The notes: generated from the letters alone by a model not told the origin. Shown: positions 48,901-60,894, counted from the first letter of the stretch. The stretch: DNA of 64,000 nt from Panopea generosa (GCA_029582155.1 CM055895.1:58662028-58726027), one strand, 5' to 3'. Made by a program: numbers and translations.

Positions 48901-49348
48901 GAGTGTAAAGTCATTACTGGTTTGCAGTTAGTAGTTGGGGATTTGATTACCAACTACCGACCAGTTGCCAGTTATGGATTCGGATTTTTTTCAAATCGAT
49001 ATTTGTTTTGAAAAACAAATTAATTCTATAGAAAAACAGTTTTATAACAATAAATAAATGTCATTCCCGCGTTGTTCTTTCAATACCAAGAGCATATTCA
49101 TCAGGAGGCGATTCAAAATTTCCAGTTGGGGATTCATCACGAATCGCCAACTACCAACCAGCTGCCAGTTAGGGGTTCAGATTGTGTATTAATATACATC
49201 CATATTCTATTGATTATATTTTTAAACAGGAGTAAAATAAGAAAATAAATAGTGATTACCATAACGAATCCGAATCCCTAAATGACAGCTGGTCGGTAGT
49301 TGGTTATTCGAACCCCAAACCACCAACTACCAACTAACTTTACACTCA
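48901..49348. mobile_element. MITE-like element, 448 bp, about 90-bp inverted ends
   Basis: Ends GAGTGTAAAG (48901) and CTTTACACTC (to 49348); the arms pair further through CCAACTACCGACCAG and GGATTCGGATT. A third partial copy of the arm (CGCCAACTACCAACCAGCTG) lies at about 49115-49186. The flanks ACATTTTTGAAT (48889-48900) and ACATTTATGAAT (49349-49360) match at 11 of 12 bases, a likely target-site duplication. Confidence 0.85.
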
Positions 49349-49360
49349 ACATTTATGAAT

Positions 49361-50236
49361 GGTGTTTCGTTAACATTTACACATAGCTGAAATTTCTTGA
49401 TCATTTCAGATCTGGAAAATAAATCATGTTTTGTGTTTGGTGTTAAATGGGCAATCGGCACCTTCAAAGATTTCTCACCTTACATAATTTCGAAACAAAA
49501 ACATATAAACTGCATGATGTGAATGTATAAATAAAATAACTCGGATTGTTAGCAGGCCCCTTTGAATACAAACAGTTCATAAGTGAGTACCTACCTATAC
49601 ATGTCATACCTGGTTTATAACCTTTCTGGAAAAAAATAACACCAAACAAATACGTTATTTTTGTAGTTTATAACCATAAATTCATAAATATGGCTAAATG
49701 TTGTCTACCCGTATTTGTGAAGCCACTTTTGTTATGAAAATAAGTTTACACATATAAATACCATTTTCTCTTTATTGATATTTGATTGTGTGTCGGTATC
49801 CTATATATATTGTGTTTCTGATTAGATATAGAAAAAAATATAACTGTTTACATATGCAAACATTTTTGATAAAAAATACCTGGTTGATTATTTGTTTTTA
49901 ACATAATTTATGGTAAGCAGTGTTCACTGTGTTGTTTTTTTTTTTGATCCCGCTTCGAGTATTTGTTCGTATTTGTTTGTACCTGAAGTATACGATATAT
50001 TGCATGAGCATAATCACTCGAGCAAGTGCTCTCCTTTACGATGCTGGGGATAAAATATCTTACCTGACGTAATTGTGCGTTATTTAAGCATGTTATTAAT
50101 TGTTCTGATGTTAATTTAGCTGTACCAGTTACCACAGCGTGTGTGTTTGAGTTTCCCTTCGAATATACAGTTAAAGTTGAATGCATGTTTATCAGGTCTT
50201 CACATGTTGACAAAATTAATAATTTGTTTTATTGAA
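49361..50236. other. No feature recognised
   Basis: AT-rich sequence with short ORFs of no known family. Confidence 0.45.
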
Positions 50237-50509
50237 CCGGGCCCGATTAGATCAGTCGGCAGCCCGTCTGACTATCAATCCAGAGGTCGTGTGTCCATAT
50301 CCCAGCCCGAAAACAGTCTCCGTGATGATTGATATACGACATTGTGTCTCATCATTCGTCTCTCACCGCTGATTCAAGTGAGAAAGTTATCAGTAACTTG
50401 CGGCGATGATGTTTGCTTGAGTACTCGTTAACCTTTCAGGATCCCAGGATAGAGTGGTTAGGATAACTGATAGTCTGTTAGCTCTCGATGGCATAAAAAT
50501 GACGCTAGC

Positions 50510-50556
<47 letters not shown>
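50237..50556 (+). repeat. tRNA-derived SINE, group A, with (AATC)n tail
   Basis: Head CCGGGCCCGATTAGATCAGT, anticodon-like CTGACTATCAATCCAGAGGT, a decayed B box (GTGTCCATATCCC), the full body and the tail CTCGATGGCATAAAAATGAC, ending in about ten AATC units (50514-50556). It shows the 3' simple-repeat tail of the family most clearly. Confidence 0.93.
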
Positions 50557-50557
50557 C

Positions 50558-50727
50558 CAATTGTTTTATTGAGAATTTCGGCAGACTCTTTGCGTTAAAT
50601 TTACGTTCACGCTGTAAGTCTTCGTGGCTATAAGCGTATGTGGATAAGGTATTTTGCACAAGGACACCACACATTGAAGTAGCGGAGGATCGAACCGATG
50701 GTGCTCTACCACTGGACCACGCACTCC
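50558..50727 (-). repeat. tRNA-derived SINE, group B
   Basis: Minus-strand copy: GTGCGTGGTCCAGTGGTAGA (A box), CGGTTCGATCCTCCGC (B box), GTGTGGTGTCCTTGTGCAAA and on. It abuts the tail of the + strand group A SINE. Confidence 0.85.
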
Positions 50728-50866
50728 TGCATGTGTCGTATACATTTTAAAATGTGTTTGTTTGTCACCCAACGCAATTAATATCTTTGATTTAATGTAA
50801 TATTTACTAACATATTTACGTTTTATAATACTTTATTTTTTAAACTTGCATTTTCTGTCATTTCAG

Positions 50867-50957
50867 GTATTCAGATAGACGTTGATGCCCATTAACGACG
50901 ATAGAGGAACCATTTAAAGAACAACTTATTGACTTATTTAGCAGCGAGTAGCTCAGT
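50867..50957 (+). promoter_or_regulatory. 5' UTR of the gene at 50958, with a short upstream ORF
   Basis: A splice acceptor (TTCTGTCATTTCAG) ends at 50866, so transcription starts further upstream and the leader is spliced. The leader holds a 10-codon upstream ORF (ATG at 50885, TAA ending 50917) in weak context that stops 40 bases before the main ATG. Such an upstream ORF could lower translation of the main frame. The exon boundary rests on the acceptor motif. Confidence 0.5.
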
Positions 50958-51050
50958 ATGTCTTTCGAGGAACCCAAGGCACCGATTGTTCGAATCAGGA
51001 AAAAGAAAGTTAAGAAGAAGTCCAAAGAAAACGACATAGTTCATCTCCCG
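50958..51050 (+). CDS. Coding exon 1 of the unrecognised gene
   Basis: ATG with A at -3 (CTCAGTATGT), 31 codons (MSFEEPKAPIVRIRKKK and on), ending in phase 0 at CCG|GTATGC. I chose this start because it follows an in-frame stop-rich leader and leads straight into the basic tract. Confidence 0.75.
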
Positions 51051-54000
51051 GTATGCTCATTTACACATTAAACCTTTATACGAGAACTTATGCTCCCCGT
51101 TTCATCATAAATTAACCCGATTTAGTGATGCATTTGTAGTATCATTATACCGTATTACTAAGCAGTTTTCATGGAGGTGCGGTGGTTTAGTGGTTAAAAT
51201 GCTTTTCTCCAAGACACAGAGGTATCTGATTCGATTCCCGGTGGGGTTTCGTTCGTTTTTTTTTGTCAAACGCTCTCCCACAGTGTCTTATACTGATAAC
51301 ATACTGTGAAAGCGTGCACTCTTTCGGAGAAGATTAAAAACAGTCGGTTCGTATGCAGGGAGAGTCATACCCAGTGCACGTAAAAAATCTTATTGAACTT
51401 TTTATGTTAATCAGTGAGCAAATGCCTGTAACCTCCCCCTGAAACGAGGCTTCCTATAGTAATTAGAAATTGATTGCCAGAGGTAATGAGGAAGAACATG
51501 AAATTCTTGACTGAATATGGAAAACATGTTGTACATTATCAATGCTAACGTTGGATTTGGATTATTGTATACTAGTAATACTTAAGACAGTTTGAGTTAT
51601 TTTCAAAAGTTTTCATATCATTTCACAAATATTATCATATTTATTGAATGAAACCAGTTTTGAGTCAATGTATTCAGTTTTGATTTAAATGGTGCAACAA
51701 ATTCAAAACTGTTAAAAAAGGAAAATATCCACTTAGTTAATTATTCTTACTAGGTATTATGTAAAAGGTGTTGTTAATACGATACGAGTTGAGAGTGGGT
51801 AGTTAAGTTGCTAATACATCTTAAAATCAAAATAGGCGTACCATTATTTAACATAATAATTCAAAAGCATATTTTGAGAATTTAACACTAATTCATTTTC
51901 ACGTGTTCGTAGCCTTGAGTGGGTGAGTTAATTACAGGACTTGAATGCAGTTATTATTCATAATCTGTATGGATGTCAATTTTAAATTGATGGATTTTAG
52001 CTAAAATGATTTCTATAACTATTGCAGAACATAAATTATTTTTTAAACAATAAAAAGCAATTTCTTTTAAACGTGAACCATAAAAGTCAATTCTTTAACC
52101 TTAACACATTTACATCTATTCATTTTCAGTAACACACTTTGTTTTAGTATTCATAATCACTTTTAGAATGTTGGAATTACAATTAGTCCTTTTTTAACCT
52201 ATATATGATCGTGTAGGTCAAATCAAACGAAGGCGTACCCGTAAACGGCCAGGTTTTGCTTCGGGTACATTCTATGATAAAAACAGTATGTCGAGATATT
52301 GCGATAAGTTATAATGAATTTGGTTCCAGTTTCATTTTATCTAGTGCGGAAGCACAATGTAGATTTCGCTTGTGTTTCCGCCAATCGATATAAACAATAA
52401 TACAACAATAATTTACAGGGTATAAGGTGTTGGATAATTGATAAATAGGACATGTTGGTATAGACTGGGTATATAACTACTATAAGTACATGTATAAGGA
52501 ATGAGACTAGAACACTTGCCCTTTAAGACACTGTCCCTTGGGAAAATTGCCCCTTGGACAAACGCTCTTAGGACAACTGCCCATTAAGACAATTGTCTTT
52601 TGGGCAATGGATCCCAAGAACAATTGCCCCCACCCCCTTGATATTCACAAGTAGGATAACAGGTAAAGTATCAAAACACGTTGTACATAATTATATGTAA
52701 ATAGGTCAATTAAGCTTAATCCTGAAAACAAAACAACACACTTTTGGTGTTGCATTTAATAAGGCACAAACCATTGTTCTTGTTAAATAGAAACATGTCT
52801 CATATATCAAAGGTGTGTGAGATATGAACTACGTGCAAAGAGCAAAATTGACATGCACCCCTTCATGATTCACTTATATACAAGCACGTGGTACAGGTAG
52901 GCTGGTATCTCATGAACGTTCAAATCAATGATATTTGTTATTCTTTAAGTATTTTGATAAAAAGTAATTAATCATTGCTTATATTCAACTATGTATAGGT
53001 TAGAGGTTATATGGAATTGTCTACTAATCGGGTTAGATGTGGATCTACTTTTTGTGCGATTTCATTGACTGAGGAAATAAGTCAGTTTCTACTGATGGTC
53101 ATGACATGTTCTCTTTTTGAAAAATTTGAGCGATTTCATTGGCTGAGAAAGTAGGGCAACATCTTAGTTGTTTTGGAATTTTTGTGTTTATCATGAGAGA
53201 AATGTTGGAATATTCCCTATACCAACTGCAAATTGCCAACTGCACTCAAAAGATGAATAACTGACGGAATCAAAACTACAAGTTCGGTGTTATTTTGGTA
53301 TATTGACATAAACATTTCTGGTAAATGATTGCCATTCATCAGTGGGCCGTCCTTTCAGAAGGAATCCGTTTGTAAAACTCTAATCGGTTCGAGTATCAGT
53401 TAAAATGTCATTGCCATCTAAACAATTATCTGGTTTTTTGAATATTGTTTATTCGAACCAGAAACTGTTTTTAATACAACTATCTAAATATTCAATGCGT
53501 TTTTTATTCAGGTGCGAGCTTCTCGTCAAACCAGGTATTCAAGTTTGACGACTCCAACAAATCCACAAACCAAAGGGCGAGAATGTTGCCGTTCTATTTT
53601 TGCGAGTTGCTTCAAAATACCCGTATGCAGAACTCTCTGTTTCCGATGCATCCTCCCTAAATGTTACGACGGCGAGGGAAGCGACGATGACGATGCCGAA
53701 GCGAGAGATGAAGGCTACCACAGTCAGAATAGGAGAAGTTCAGAAGTGGCTGCTGCACCCAGTGGTGGAGCGGAAGGTGGCTCTAATGAACAAGATGTGG
53801 AAATGACAGAGCTGAAAACTGAAACAGTTACGCTCATACCGCCGCCTAGAGTGATGGTGAATGATTATAGAAAGGATCCTTGTAGTAGCAGTTCTAAAGA
53901 CATATCGGTAGACAAAACAAATGATATAACCAGCTCTAACGTTGAAATGAACTATATTGAGATAGAAAGCGTTTCACTTTCTGGAGATTTGGAAGTAAGC

Positions 54001-54849
54001 ATTCCGGAGGCAGGAACACAGGATAGAAATGAACGTCCTGATCACGGTACAGACGTTAAAGAAATACTTGAAACAGGCTATGAAGAACCTGTACAGGCTG
54101 GTGTGTTGGAACTAGAGCTGAGTGTTAAGCTTGACAAGAAAATGTCCAATGAAGTTAAATTTGAAAATGTTTCAAATATTAAAAACGATACACGGAATGC
54201 GTCGGACTACCTTGATTTTGATAACGCGTATCTTTCTGATGACGAATCAAAATATTACGTGAATGAAGATGTTTTGAAAAGACCAGCTCCTTCTTACAAA
54301 GACACAAGCCCTCCTGTAGAGTATACGAAAGTTAAGGTGAATGGAGAAAAAGTTCCGGACTATGCTAATCTTGGAGCAGATAATGATAAAGCAAACGAAC
54401 ACGATCAAGTAGTACATTCCGACGATGTTGTGAAAGATAATGACCTTAAAGTCGACAGCGACACAACGCCACCCGATTATATAAATTTAACCTCGCTAGA
54501 AAGTCAAAGCGGCCATGGAAATGTTAGTGAAATAGTTGCCGATGGAATGGTCAACACACAAACTGATTACATAAGTAACTTAACAAGACAATCCAATCCG
54601 GGTGTTACCGTTACATTAGACACAGATGATGAAAGAAATTATACTGACAAAGTAGCATTAGATGTAAAACATGATTCGAATGATGAGAGTGACGACGATA
54701 AGGAACATTTTGTAAATAAAACTGATAAAGAAAAACTTCTTATTACGGAGAAGATAAAAGAAGAATTACATATAAGTGAGTCTGATAGCGAATCAGAACA
54801 GCTATCACGTGACCAAGATGTATCCACAGATCAGACTAAACTAATATAA
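50958..54849 (+). CDS. Unrecognised 476-residue protein, lysine-rich N-terminus and cysteine cluster
   Basis: Two coding exons (50958-51050 and 53512-54849) join in phase 0 to give 476 residues. Residues about 11-27 are basic (RIRKKKVKKKSKEN). Residues 56-82 carry seven cysteines among hydrophobic residues (CCRSIFASCFKIPVCRTLCF onward), a pattern typical of palmitoylated membrane-binding segments, though zinc binding is possible. The rest is acidic, rich in Asp, Ser, Glu and Asn, and looks disordered. Tyrosine motifs recur: EYTKV (Tyr302), DYANL (Tyr315), PPDYINL (Tyr354) and TDYISNL (Tyr384), resembling SH2-binding YxxL/YxNL sites. No signal peptide and no clear transmembrane helix. I do not recognise the family; a membrane-tethered cytoplasmic adaptor is a guess. 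Confidence 0.8.
51177..51435 (+). repeat. tRNA-derived SINE, group E
   Basis: Head GGTGGTTTAGTGGTTAAAAT (A box) and CTGATTCGATTCCCGGTGG (B box), then a body with TCGGTTCGTATGCAGGGAGA and ACCCAGTGCACGTAAAAAAT. One copy in the window. Confidence 0.75.
52515..52632. repeat. Diverged tandem repeat of ACAATTGCCCCTTGGG type
   Basis: About six degenerate units with GCCCTTTAAGACA, TGTCCCTTGGGAA, TTGCCCCTTGGACA and similar phrases. Confidence 0.65.
53512..54849 (+). CDS. Coding exon 2 (terminal) of the unrecognised gene
   Basis: Starts with GTG (Val32 in the spliced protein, not a start codon) right after the acceptor at 53510-53511 and runs 445 codons to TAA at 54847-54849. It is by far the longest ORF in the window that is not built on a tandem repeat. 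It includes the cysteine cluster and the acidic, tyrosine-motif body. Confidence 0.88.
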   Translation: MRASRQTRYSSLTTPTNPQTKGRECCRSIFASCFKIPVCRTLCFRCILPKCYDGEGSDDDDAEARDEGYHSQNRRSSEVAAAPSGGAEGGSNEQDVEMTELKTETVTLIPPPRVMVNDYRKDPCSSSSKDISVDKTNDITSSNVEMNYIEIESVSLSGDLEVSIPEAGTQDRNERPDHGTDVKEILETGYEEPVQAGVLELELSVKLDKKMSNEVKFENVSNIKNDTRNASDYLDFDNAYLSDDESKYYVNEDVLKRPAPSYKDTSPPVEYTKVKVNGEKVPDYANLGADNDKANEHDQVVHSDDVVKDNDLKVDSDTTPPDYINLTSLESQSGHGNVSEIVADGMVNTQTDYISNLTRQSNPGVTVTLDTDDERNYTDKVALDVKHDSNDESDDDKEHFVNKTDKEKLLITEKIKEELHISESDSESEQLSRDQDVSTDQTKLI

Positions 54850-55013
54850 TAGCATTTGGCAAATGGAACTATTTTTGTAAGTATAGACAGCTAACGGGAC
54901 AATCAAATTAGTTTTATATAGGACTTAATTCTATTAAACACTTAATTTTAATTAGTGCACTTGTTGTAACGAGTTTTCAAGTTATTTGTAATTAAATATA
55001 CATTTTTTAAGTA

Positions 55014-55019
55014 AATAAA
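55014..55019 (+). promoter_or_regulatory. Polyadenylation signal candidate
   Basis: AATAAA 165 bp after the stop of the second gene, followed by T-rich sequence. Confidence 0.6.
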
Positions 55020-56744
55020 TTTTATTTACTTTTTACTGTTCAACAAACGGTACTTAAAGGCAAATGTTATTGAAATGTGTATATTTATCCTTTGTCTTCT
55101 TTGTTCCTGCGATAATTGACGCAACTGCATATCAATTCTTGTAGATAAGTTACACTTGTTTTCTTTAGTTTTACAGTTATCAAATATCCGAGGACATATC
55201 AGTGTTTTTTTTTAATATCGACATATACGTGATGTCGTTGTTTCATTATATCGAGGTTTACGTTGGGTATATATATAGCATTGTGTATATAAACATGTAT
55301 TACGATATAAAAGAGTTTAAACTTTTTTTATTTATCACCAAAACAGAAAGGCATTTTTCTTTGTATTTTTTCTTGTAATAACCGTACAGTAATTATTTGC
55401 ACATGTTTCAATTTTGTTTCCCTTAGAAGAATGATTTAATTTGCACGATCAAAGAGATCTTGCAATTCGAAATCTGGATTTATTTATTAAATGGCATAAG
55501 CTGATTTTACACAAGTATACATTAAAACACTGTGCGTATGTATTGTGCACTGTAAGTCCGTACTGCGTTTGTTATATACGCTGACTTTTGTCCATTTATT
55601 ATAATATATTTTTGGTTAGGTCGCATGAGCGAGCGAACCCTATATAACGCTCACTTTAGAAATTGACTCTTGGTGCTGCCATATTGAAACGTCACGACCA
55701 CGTGTTAAAAACACGGCATTCGATACAAGGAGGCTTTTCAAAACAGTGCATTATGGGAATGTGCAAACCGCCACCCCGGCCATATGTACCGACTGACCCG
55801 ACCACTTTTTAGCTACAAGGAAAATGCAAATGCGGCGAGTGCATCAATTGATTGTGGCGTTTTAATGCATAAAATGGACTCATTATGCATTGTCCTGTGC
55901 ATATTTAATAAGAAAACATTGAAAAATAAAGTAAAAATGCCATAATTGAGGTCTTGAAACATATCCTTTTTTGAAGATTAATCGCTGTTTTTGACAGAAT
56001 CCTGCTGAGTTAATGTAAATCATTTTCAATTAACCGTGTATTTAATATGCTGAACCCTTAACAACGGAAACAATAACAAAATTAAGCAGCTACAAATGCT
56101 TTTTACTCGATATAATAGAAATAGTTTTTCTTTCAGTGTGGTCTATTTTCAACACATTGCAAGAATCAGACATATCGCCGAACATGCACAAGTTTTGGAA
56201 AAAAGCAATGTTTTTTTCTATTGTATTTTTAAAATAATATATCCACAAATTATTTAAAAATATATATGATCACAGTAGTAAATTTTATAGAACATAGCAG
56301 TAAGTATGTTAAAAACATATGAGGAAAGTTTCGAGACATTTATTTTCAATATGAAATTTGAAATGCATAATGATTGAGATTATTACATTTAAACACCAAA
56401 TTCTATTAAGCACACCACATTTGCCTTTTTTCTGCAGCCACAATATGGCTGTTTCAGGCGGAATCTTGTCGGGATTTTGTACCATCCGTGTATTAAATTT
56501 AGTACCCTGTGCGCGGTTGTTTTTGTTTTTTCTTAAATTAAATATGCTGTTTCACTAAAATTTTGCATCTTTACGTCAATAAACAAGCCTATTTAGTACA
56601 AATTCAAATTAACACATTCATTCACTCTAATTGCCACCTCTTTTACAAGACCTAACCATTGGATGCTTTTTAAAAGCAGCCAACTTGCTTCTTACCAGAC
56701 TATTCCTTTGCAGTAGTCTCCTTACCCTTTGACGCTGTCTTGAA
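55020..56744. other. Downstream of the second gene, no feature recognised
   Basis: AT-rich sequence. 55620-55810 is richer in GC and CpG (GCATGAGCGAGCGAACC, CACGACCACGTG) and could be a regulatory stretch or an old repeat; I cannot decide. Confidence 0.45.
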
Positions 56745-57200
56745 CTTTCAGTGTTTGGAGGACGCTGTCTTGACATTCCAGTGTTTGGATGACGCTGTCG
56801 TGACATTTTAGTGCTTGGAGGACACTGTCTTGACATTTCAGTGTTTGGATGACGCTGTCTAGACATTTAAGTGTTTGAATGACGCTGTCTTGACAGTTCA
56901 GTGTTTGGAAGACGCTGTCTTGACATTTCAGTGCTTGGGGGACACTATCTTGACATTTCAGTGTTTTGACGACACTGTCTTGACATTTCAGTGCTTGGAG
57001 TACACTGTCTTGATAGTCCAGTGTTTTGAGGACGCTGTCTTGACATTTCAATGTTATGAGGACGCTTACTTGATATTTTAGTGCTAAGTTGGCACTACCT
57101 TAATTTTTCAGTGTTTTGGGGATGCAATGTTTGGAAAACGATCTCTTTGCATTTCAGTGTTTGTAGAATGACTTCTTGACATTTTAGTGTTTTGAGAACA
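56745..57200. repeat. 30-bp minisatellite, about 15 copies
   Basis: GACGCTGTCTTGACATTTCA followed by GTGTTTGGAG, degenerating towards 57200. 30 is a multiple of 3, so repeat ORFs with a 10-residue period are open on both strands (for example 56722-57051 on -). Confidence 0.94.
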
Positions 57201-58714
57201 ATATTTTTGTTGAACGATGTCTTTACATTACAGTCTGCATACGATGATTTATCATGTCTTACCATATCTTTATACTCTTACATCTTTCATTCCTTGAAGC
57301 AAATTAAAATTCAAAAAAAAATGTGTGTCAAAAATATCTGTAAACACTGCAAATGGCTCCAACTCGACTAATGTTGAAGCCAGTTTTGTTTTATATACGA
57401 ATATCTCATTCCATAAAATTCTCTATAATAAGGTTTCAGTAGCATGATCTGGTTGGAAATTAGATAGATACCGTATCAATAAGGTTTCGTCTGCAGAAAT
57501 ATCAAATACACTTCACTGTTCAACAAAGCGCGCTTACCGTCTCGCACAACAATTCATTTTGAACTGTTCTACATATGTACTTCTGGAACACTGAATACAT
57601 TACCAATTCTTTCGACAAATGCTTTGTTTCTATAGGTAATCTTTGTTTGATAATCAAATATGCAAAAAAAACATTGGATTGACCAGCTTTCATTTTCACA
57701 AGTATGATGATTTGATGACACCCCTTCATTTTTGACAATTCTGATCATTTGTGGCAGAGTATCACTACGCATATTTAAATTGTTATAGCTTCATCAAACA
57801 GTATCCAATGTCATTCAAACTTGACAAAACTCATGAAAATTTTCCACTGTTCTCATATGTACAATGTAATATGACAATTTGAGGTATGTTCAACAAAAAT
57901 AATGCCCAACCGATTTACACAGCTCTAATTTCTTGGGCGTAAGCTACCGCCATGTAAGGGAGGTTATTGTTAAGTGAGACATTGAGGAGCTCTCATTTTG
58001 TATAATTATTCATGAAAACTATAGGCATGCTTTTCTGGAGTAAATTTGTATCAATGTTATATAATGTAATGTAATAATGTATCTTGATGTATGGTCCTAT
58101 TTTCTTTATTGGAATCGAATGGTTTGCTCGAAAATCTGAAATAAATAAATAAGTGTTCAATTTTGTCGAAAAGGAAACTAATAAATTGTTTAGTCATGCT
58201 TTATAAATATGTTTGAAAATAAAAACAACACGATATGTTATTAACACACGTGTAACATATGTATGTGTGTTCAAAGTGAACTACGTTTAGAAATATATGA
58301 CTGAAAGCAACTTTGTACATGATTGTGTGTATGTATGGATGTATGCATCTGTTCTATTGTACTAATTGACTCTTGGTGACCAGAAGGAAAACATGTATTT
58401 AAATAAAAAAATATCTATACAGTTACACTTTCTTACAAAATACTTGTGTATCTCCATTTATTTTATTATGTTAACATATTTGGGTTAATTGGTGTAGTTA
58501 TTGTTTTATGTTGAAATTATAATGAATGAAACATTGAATTTGCGTTGTCCTGTTGTTTGTTTTTTCTCCAGAAAATAGCATAACAAAAATAATAAAGCCA
58601 TGTGCATAGAATAAGGTAGTTAATGTTTGGTGCATACGTGTGTATTACATCATGAAGCTGTATCAAACATAATACTGTACTCCATCTTGTGAATTCTTAA
58701 TGATCTCTAAGGCC
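57201..58714. other. No feature recognised
   Basis: AT-rich sequence without repeats or coding families that I can name. Confidence 0.5.
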
Positions 58715-58925
58715 CTCCAAGCGGATCTTGAGATCTGGGGAACATGGCCAATAAATTTTAGGGATCTGAGGAACATTGACCATTACTTCCTGTGATACAG
58801 GGACCTAAGGCCTAATTTTAGACATCTCGGGGATTGTTTTGGGAGGAACTATGGCACATACTTTGGGGATCTGGGGAACAATGGCCAATACTGTCAGAGA
58901 TCCAGGGAACAGGGACCTCCCTGGG
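58715..58925. repeat. Dispersed GATCTGGGGA repeat, copy 2
   Basis: GAGATCTGGGGAACATGGCC, GGGATCTGAGGAACATTGAC and GGGGATCTGGGGAACAATGG are internal near-repeats (period irregular, 50-130 bp). The last half matches 35415-35520. Confidence 0.75.
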
Positions 58926-59344
58926 AAGGCCTCATCTCTCTTATCACCCACTGTCGTTTCCAGAGAAACTTACGGTAACAATGACAGATGGGAAATTCTA
59001 AACTATAATTATGTGTTATTTGTCAGGGAAATACGTGTATGCCCCTAAATATGTTTACGGTGTGTCTATGGTGATATCAAAAGAATCGAAAGATGTAGCA
59101 AGCAAAAGGTTTAACTCGATCACACTGTTGAGAAACTTATACACTTTGTCACAAGAACCTGCTTTATAAACATATCGTCAGTCGCGAAACTGGTTTATAC
59201 ACCATCAGCGGCAAGATTGGTTTATATACAGACTGTCTGTAACACATACAATATTAGAACATAACGCAGTAACAAGGTCTCGGCTAAAATACAATACCAG
59301 TCACAAAGTACCGGTTTATAATTGCAATACTCTGTTTTAGATAC
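58926..59344. other. No feature recognised
   Basis: Mixed sequence with no repeat or coding family that I can name. Confidence 0.45.
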
Positions 59345-59640
59345 ATTTGTCAGATGCACTACTCTGATTTATATACACTTGTCAGATGCACTACTCTGAT
59401 TTATATACACTTGTCAGATGCATTATTCTGTTTTATATACACTTGTCAGATGCACTACTCTGATTTATATACACTTGTCAGATGCACTACTCTGATTTAT
59501 ATACACTTGTCAGATGCACTACTCTGATTTATATACACTTGTCAGATGCACTACTCTGATTTATATACACTTGTAAGATGCACTACTCTGATTTATATAC
59601 ACTTGTCAGATGCCCTATTCTATTATACACTGTCATATGC
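59345..59640. repeat. 32-bp minisatellite, about 9 copies
   Basis: ATACACTTGTCAGATGCACT followed by ACTCTGATTTAT. The central units are almost identical, implying recent expansion or homogenisation. Confidence 0.96.
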
Positions 59641-60837
59641 ATAAACATGGCCACTTACGATTATGACAAATATAAATGAAATTAACAATAAGTAAAGGGC
59701 GATAACACCTTCATCCACGTTGTTTAACTTTGTTGGAGTTATGTACCTTCTACCCGCAACAAAATTCAGGGAAATAAACTATTATTATAATGTATTCAAA
59801 CTAGATAATATCTGGAACTAGTCTGACCAAGTACAAACATTGTAAGCCATATTGTTTATTGAAAATAAGTCGTGATAAATATATAGTGTATTACCCAAAC
59901 TTACCTTGGAATAAACAATGCACAGAAAAAGCAGTTAACACGCACTCAGTCATCTCGTCCCATAATTTACACGGGTCAAGAATAGTACGTGTTTTATGCT
60001 TTACTACCATATGGTAAATTTCACTGGATTTTACACTGCACTCATACTCACAAATTTCGCTAATATTTAGATGGGTGGTAAAATGTAATGGGGATGGGGT
60101 GTGGTTGGAGGGTGAGCTGTCTCTACGTTATACCACAGCAAACGTAGAAATCCTAAAATAGACGGTACATACATCTTTCGACTACGAGAAGTGAGCGACA
60201 GTCGTGCGGTCATGCGAGAAATTTAAAGCGTTTCGGACAAAACGTTTCCATACATTATATATTTTTATTCGTTATTTCTATATATGGAAATAAGAGTTTA
60301 CTCTTTTTTGTGTTATCCTTGGTGGTGGTCAGCTTGCCATGGCTCACTATGCCTCATGTATATAATAATTTGACTTTATATACATGTTATTTTAAGTGCC
60401 CATATATGCATTCATTACCGAAATAAATATATCTTAAAAAAAGTTAATAAATCTATCTATCTATTTTTCGGCAATATAGGCAGTTTGAACCTTTGCTTTG
60501 AATTAAACACGATGTTTTTATACATTTCCCAAATTCTTGGAGTCAAAACAAGTCGAAATTGTAGCAATGCTTGGCACAGTGCACTTCGTTCAGACAATCA
60601 AAAATAATTTAATATCTAAATATATAAACAAACTGAATAGGTGCGGCTAAAATGGGCAAACATTGTATTTACAAGTTAAATCAAACACTCGACACGGTGG
60701 TTACAGCTATAAAAATGTTTGTTATGTTTGAAATATAACTTGTATGACAGTGTCTCTGCACTTGTAACATTAATCTTGCAAAAAGCAAGAAATTTTTGAC
60801 AGCTGTGTAGTGGTACAATTATATTTCCCTGGATACC
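59641..60837. other. No feature recognised
   Basis: AT-rich sequence. No gene or repeat is recognised. Confidence 0.5.
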
Positions 60838-60847
60838 ACACACACAA

Positions 60848-60882
<35 letters not shown>

Positions 60883-60890
60883 CACACATA
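60838..60890. repeat. (CACG)n / (CA)n microsatellite
   Basis: ACGC units repeated about nine times, flanked by CACA. Confidence 0.96.
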
Positions 60891-60894
60891 TCAC

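Larger units (their letters stand above)
51051..53511 (+). other. Intron of the unrecognised gene
   Basis: A 2461-bp GT-AG phase-0 intron ending in TTTTTTATTCAG. It contains a group E SINE (51177-51435) and a diverged short tandem repeat (52515-52632). Confidence 0.75.

Noticed and set aside
56627-57081. ORFs repeating CQDSVLQTLK or MSRQRHPNTE
   Set aside because: 30-bp minisatellite, divisible by three, open on both strands.
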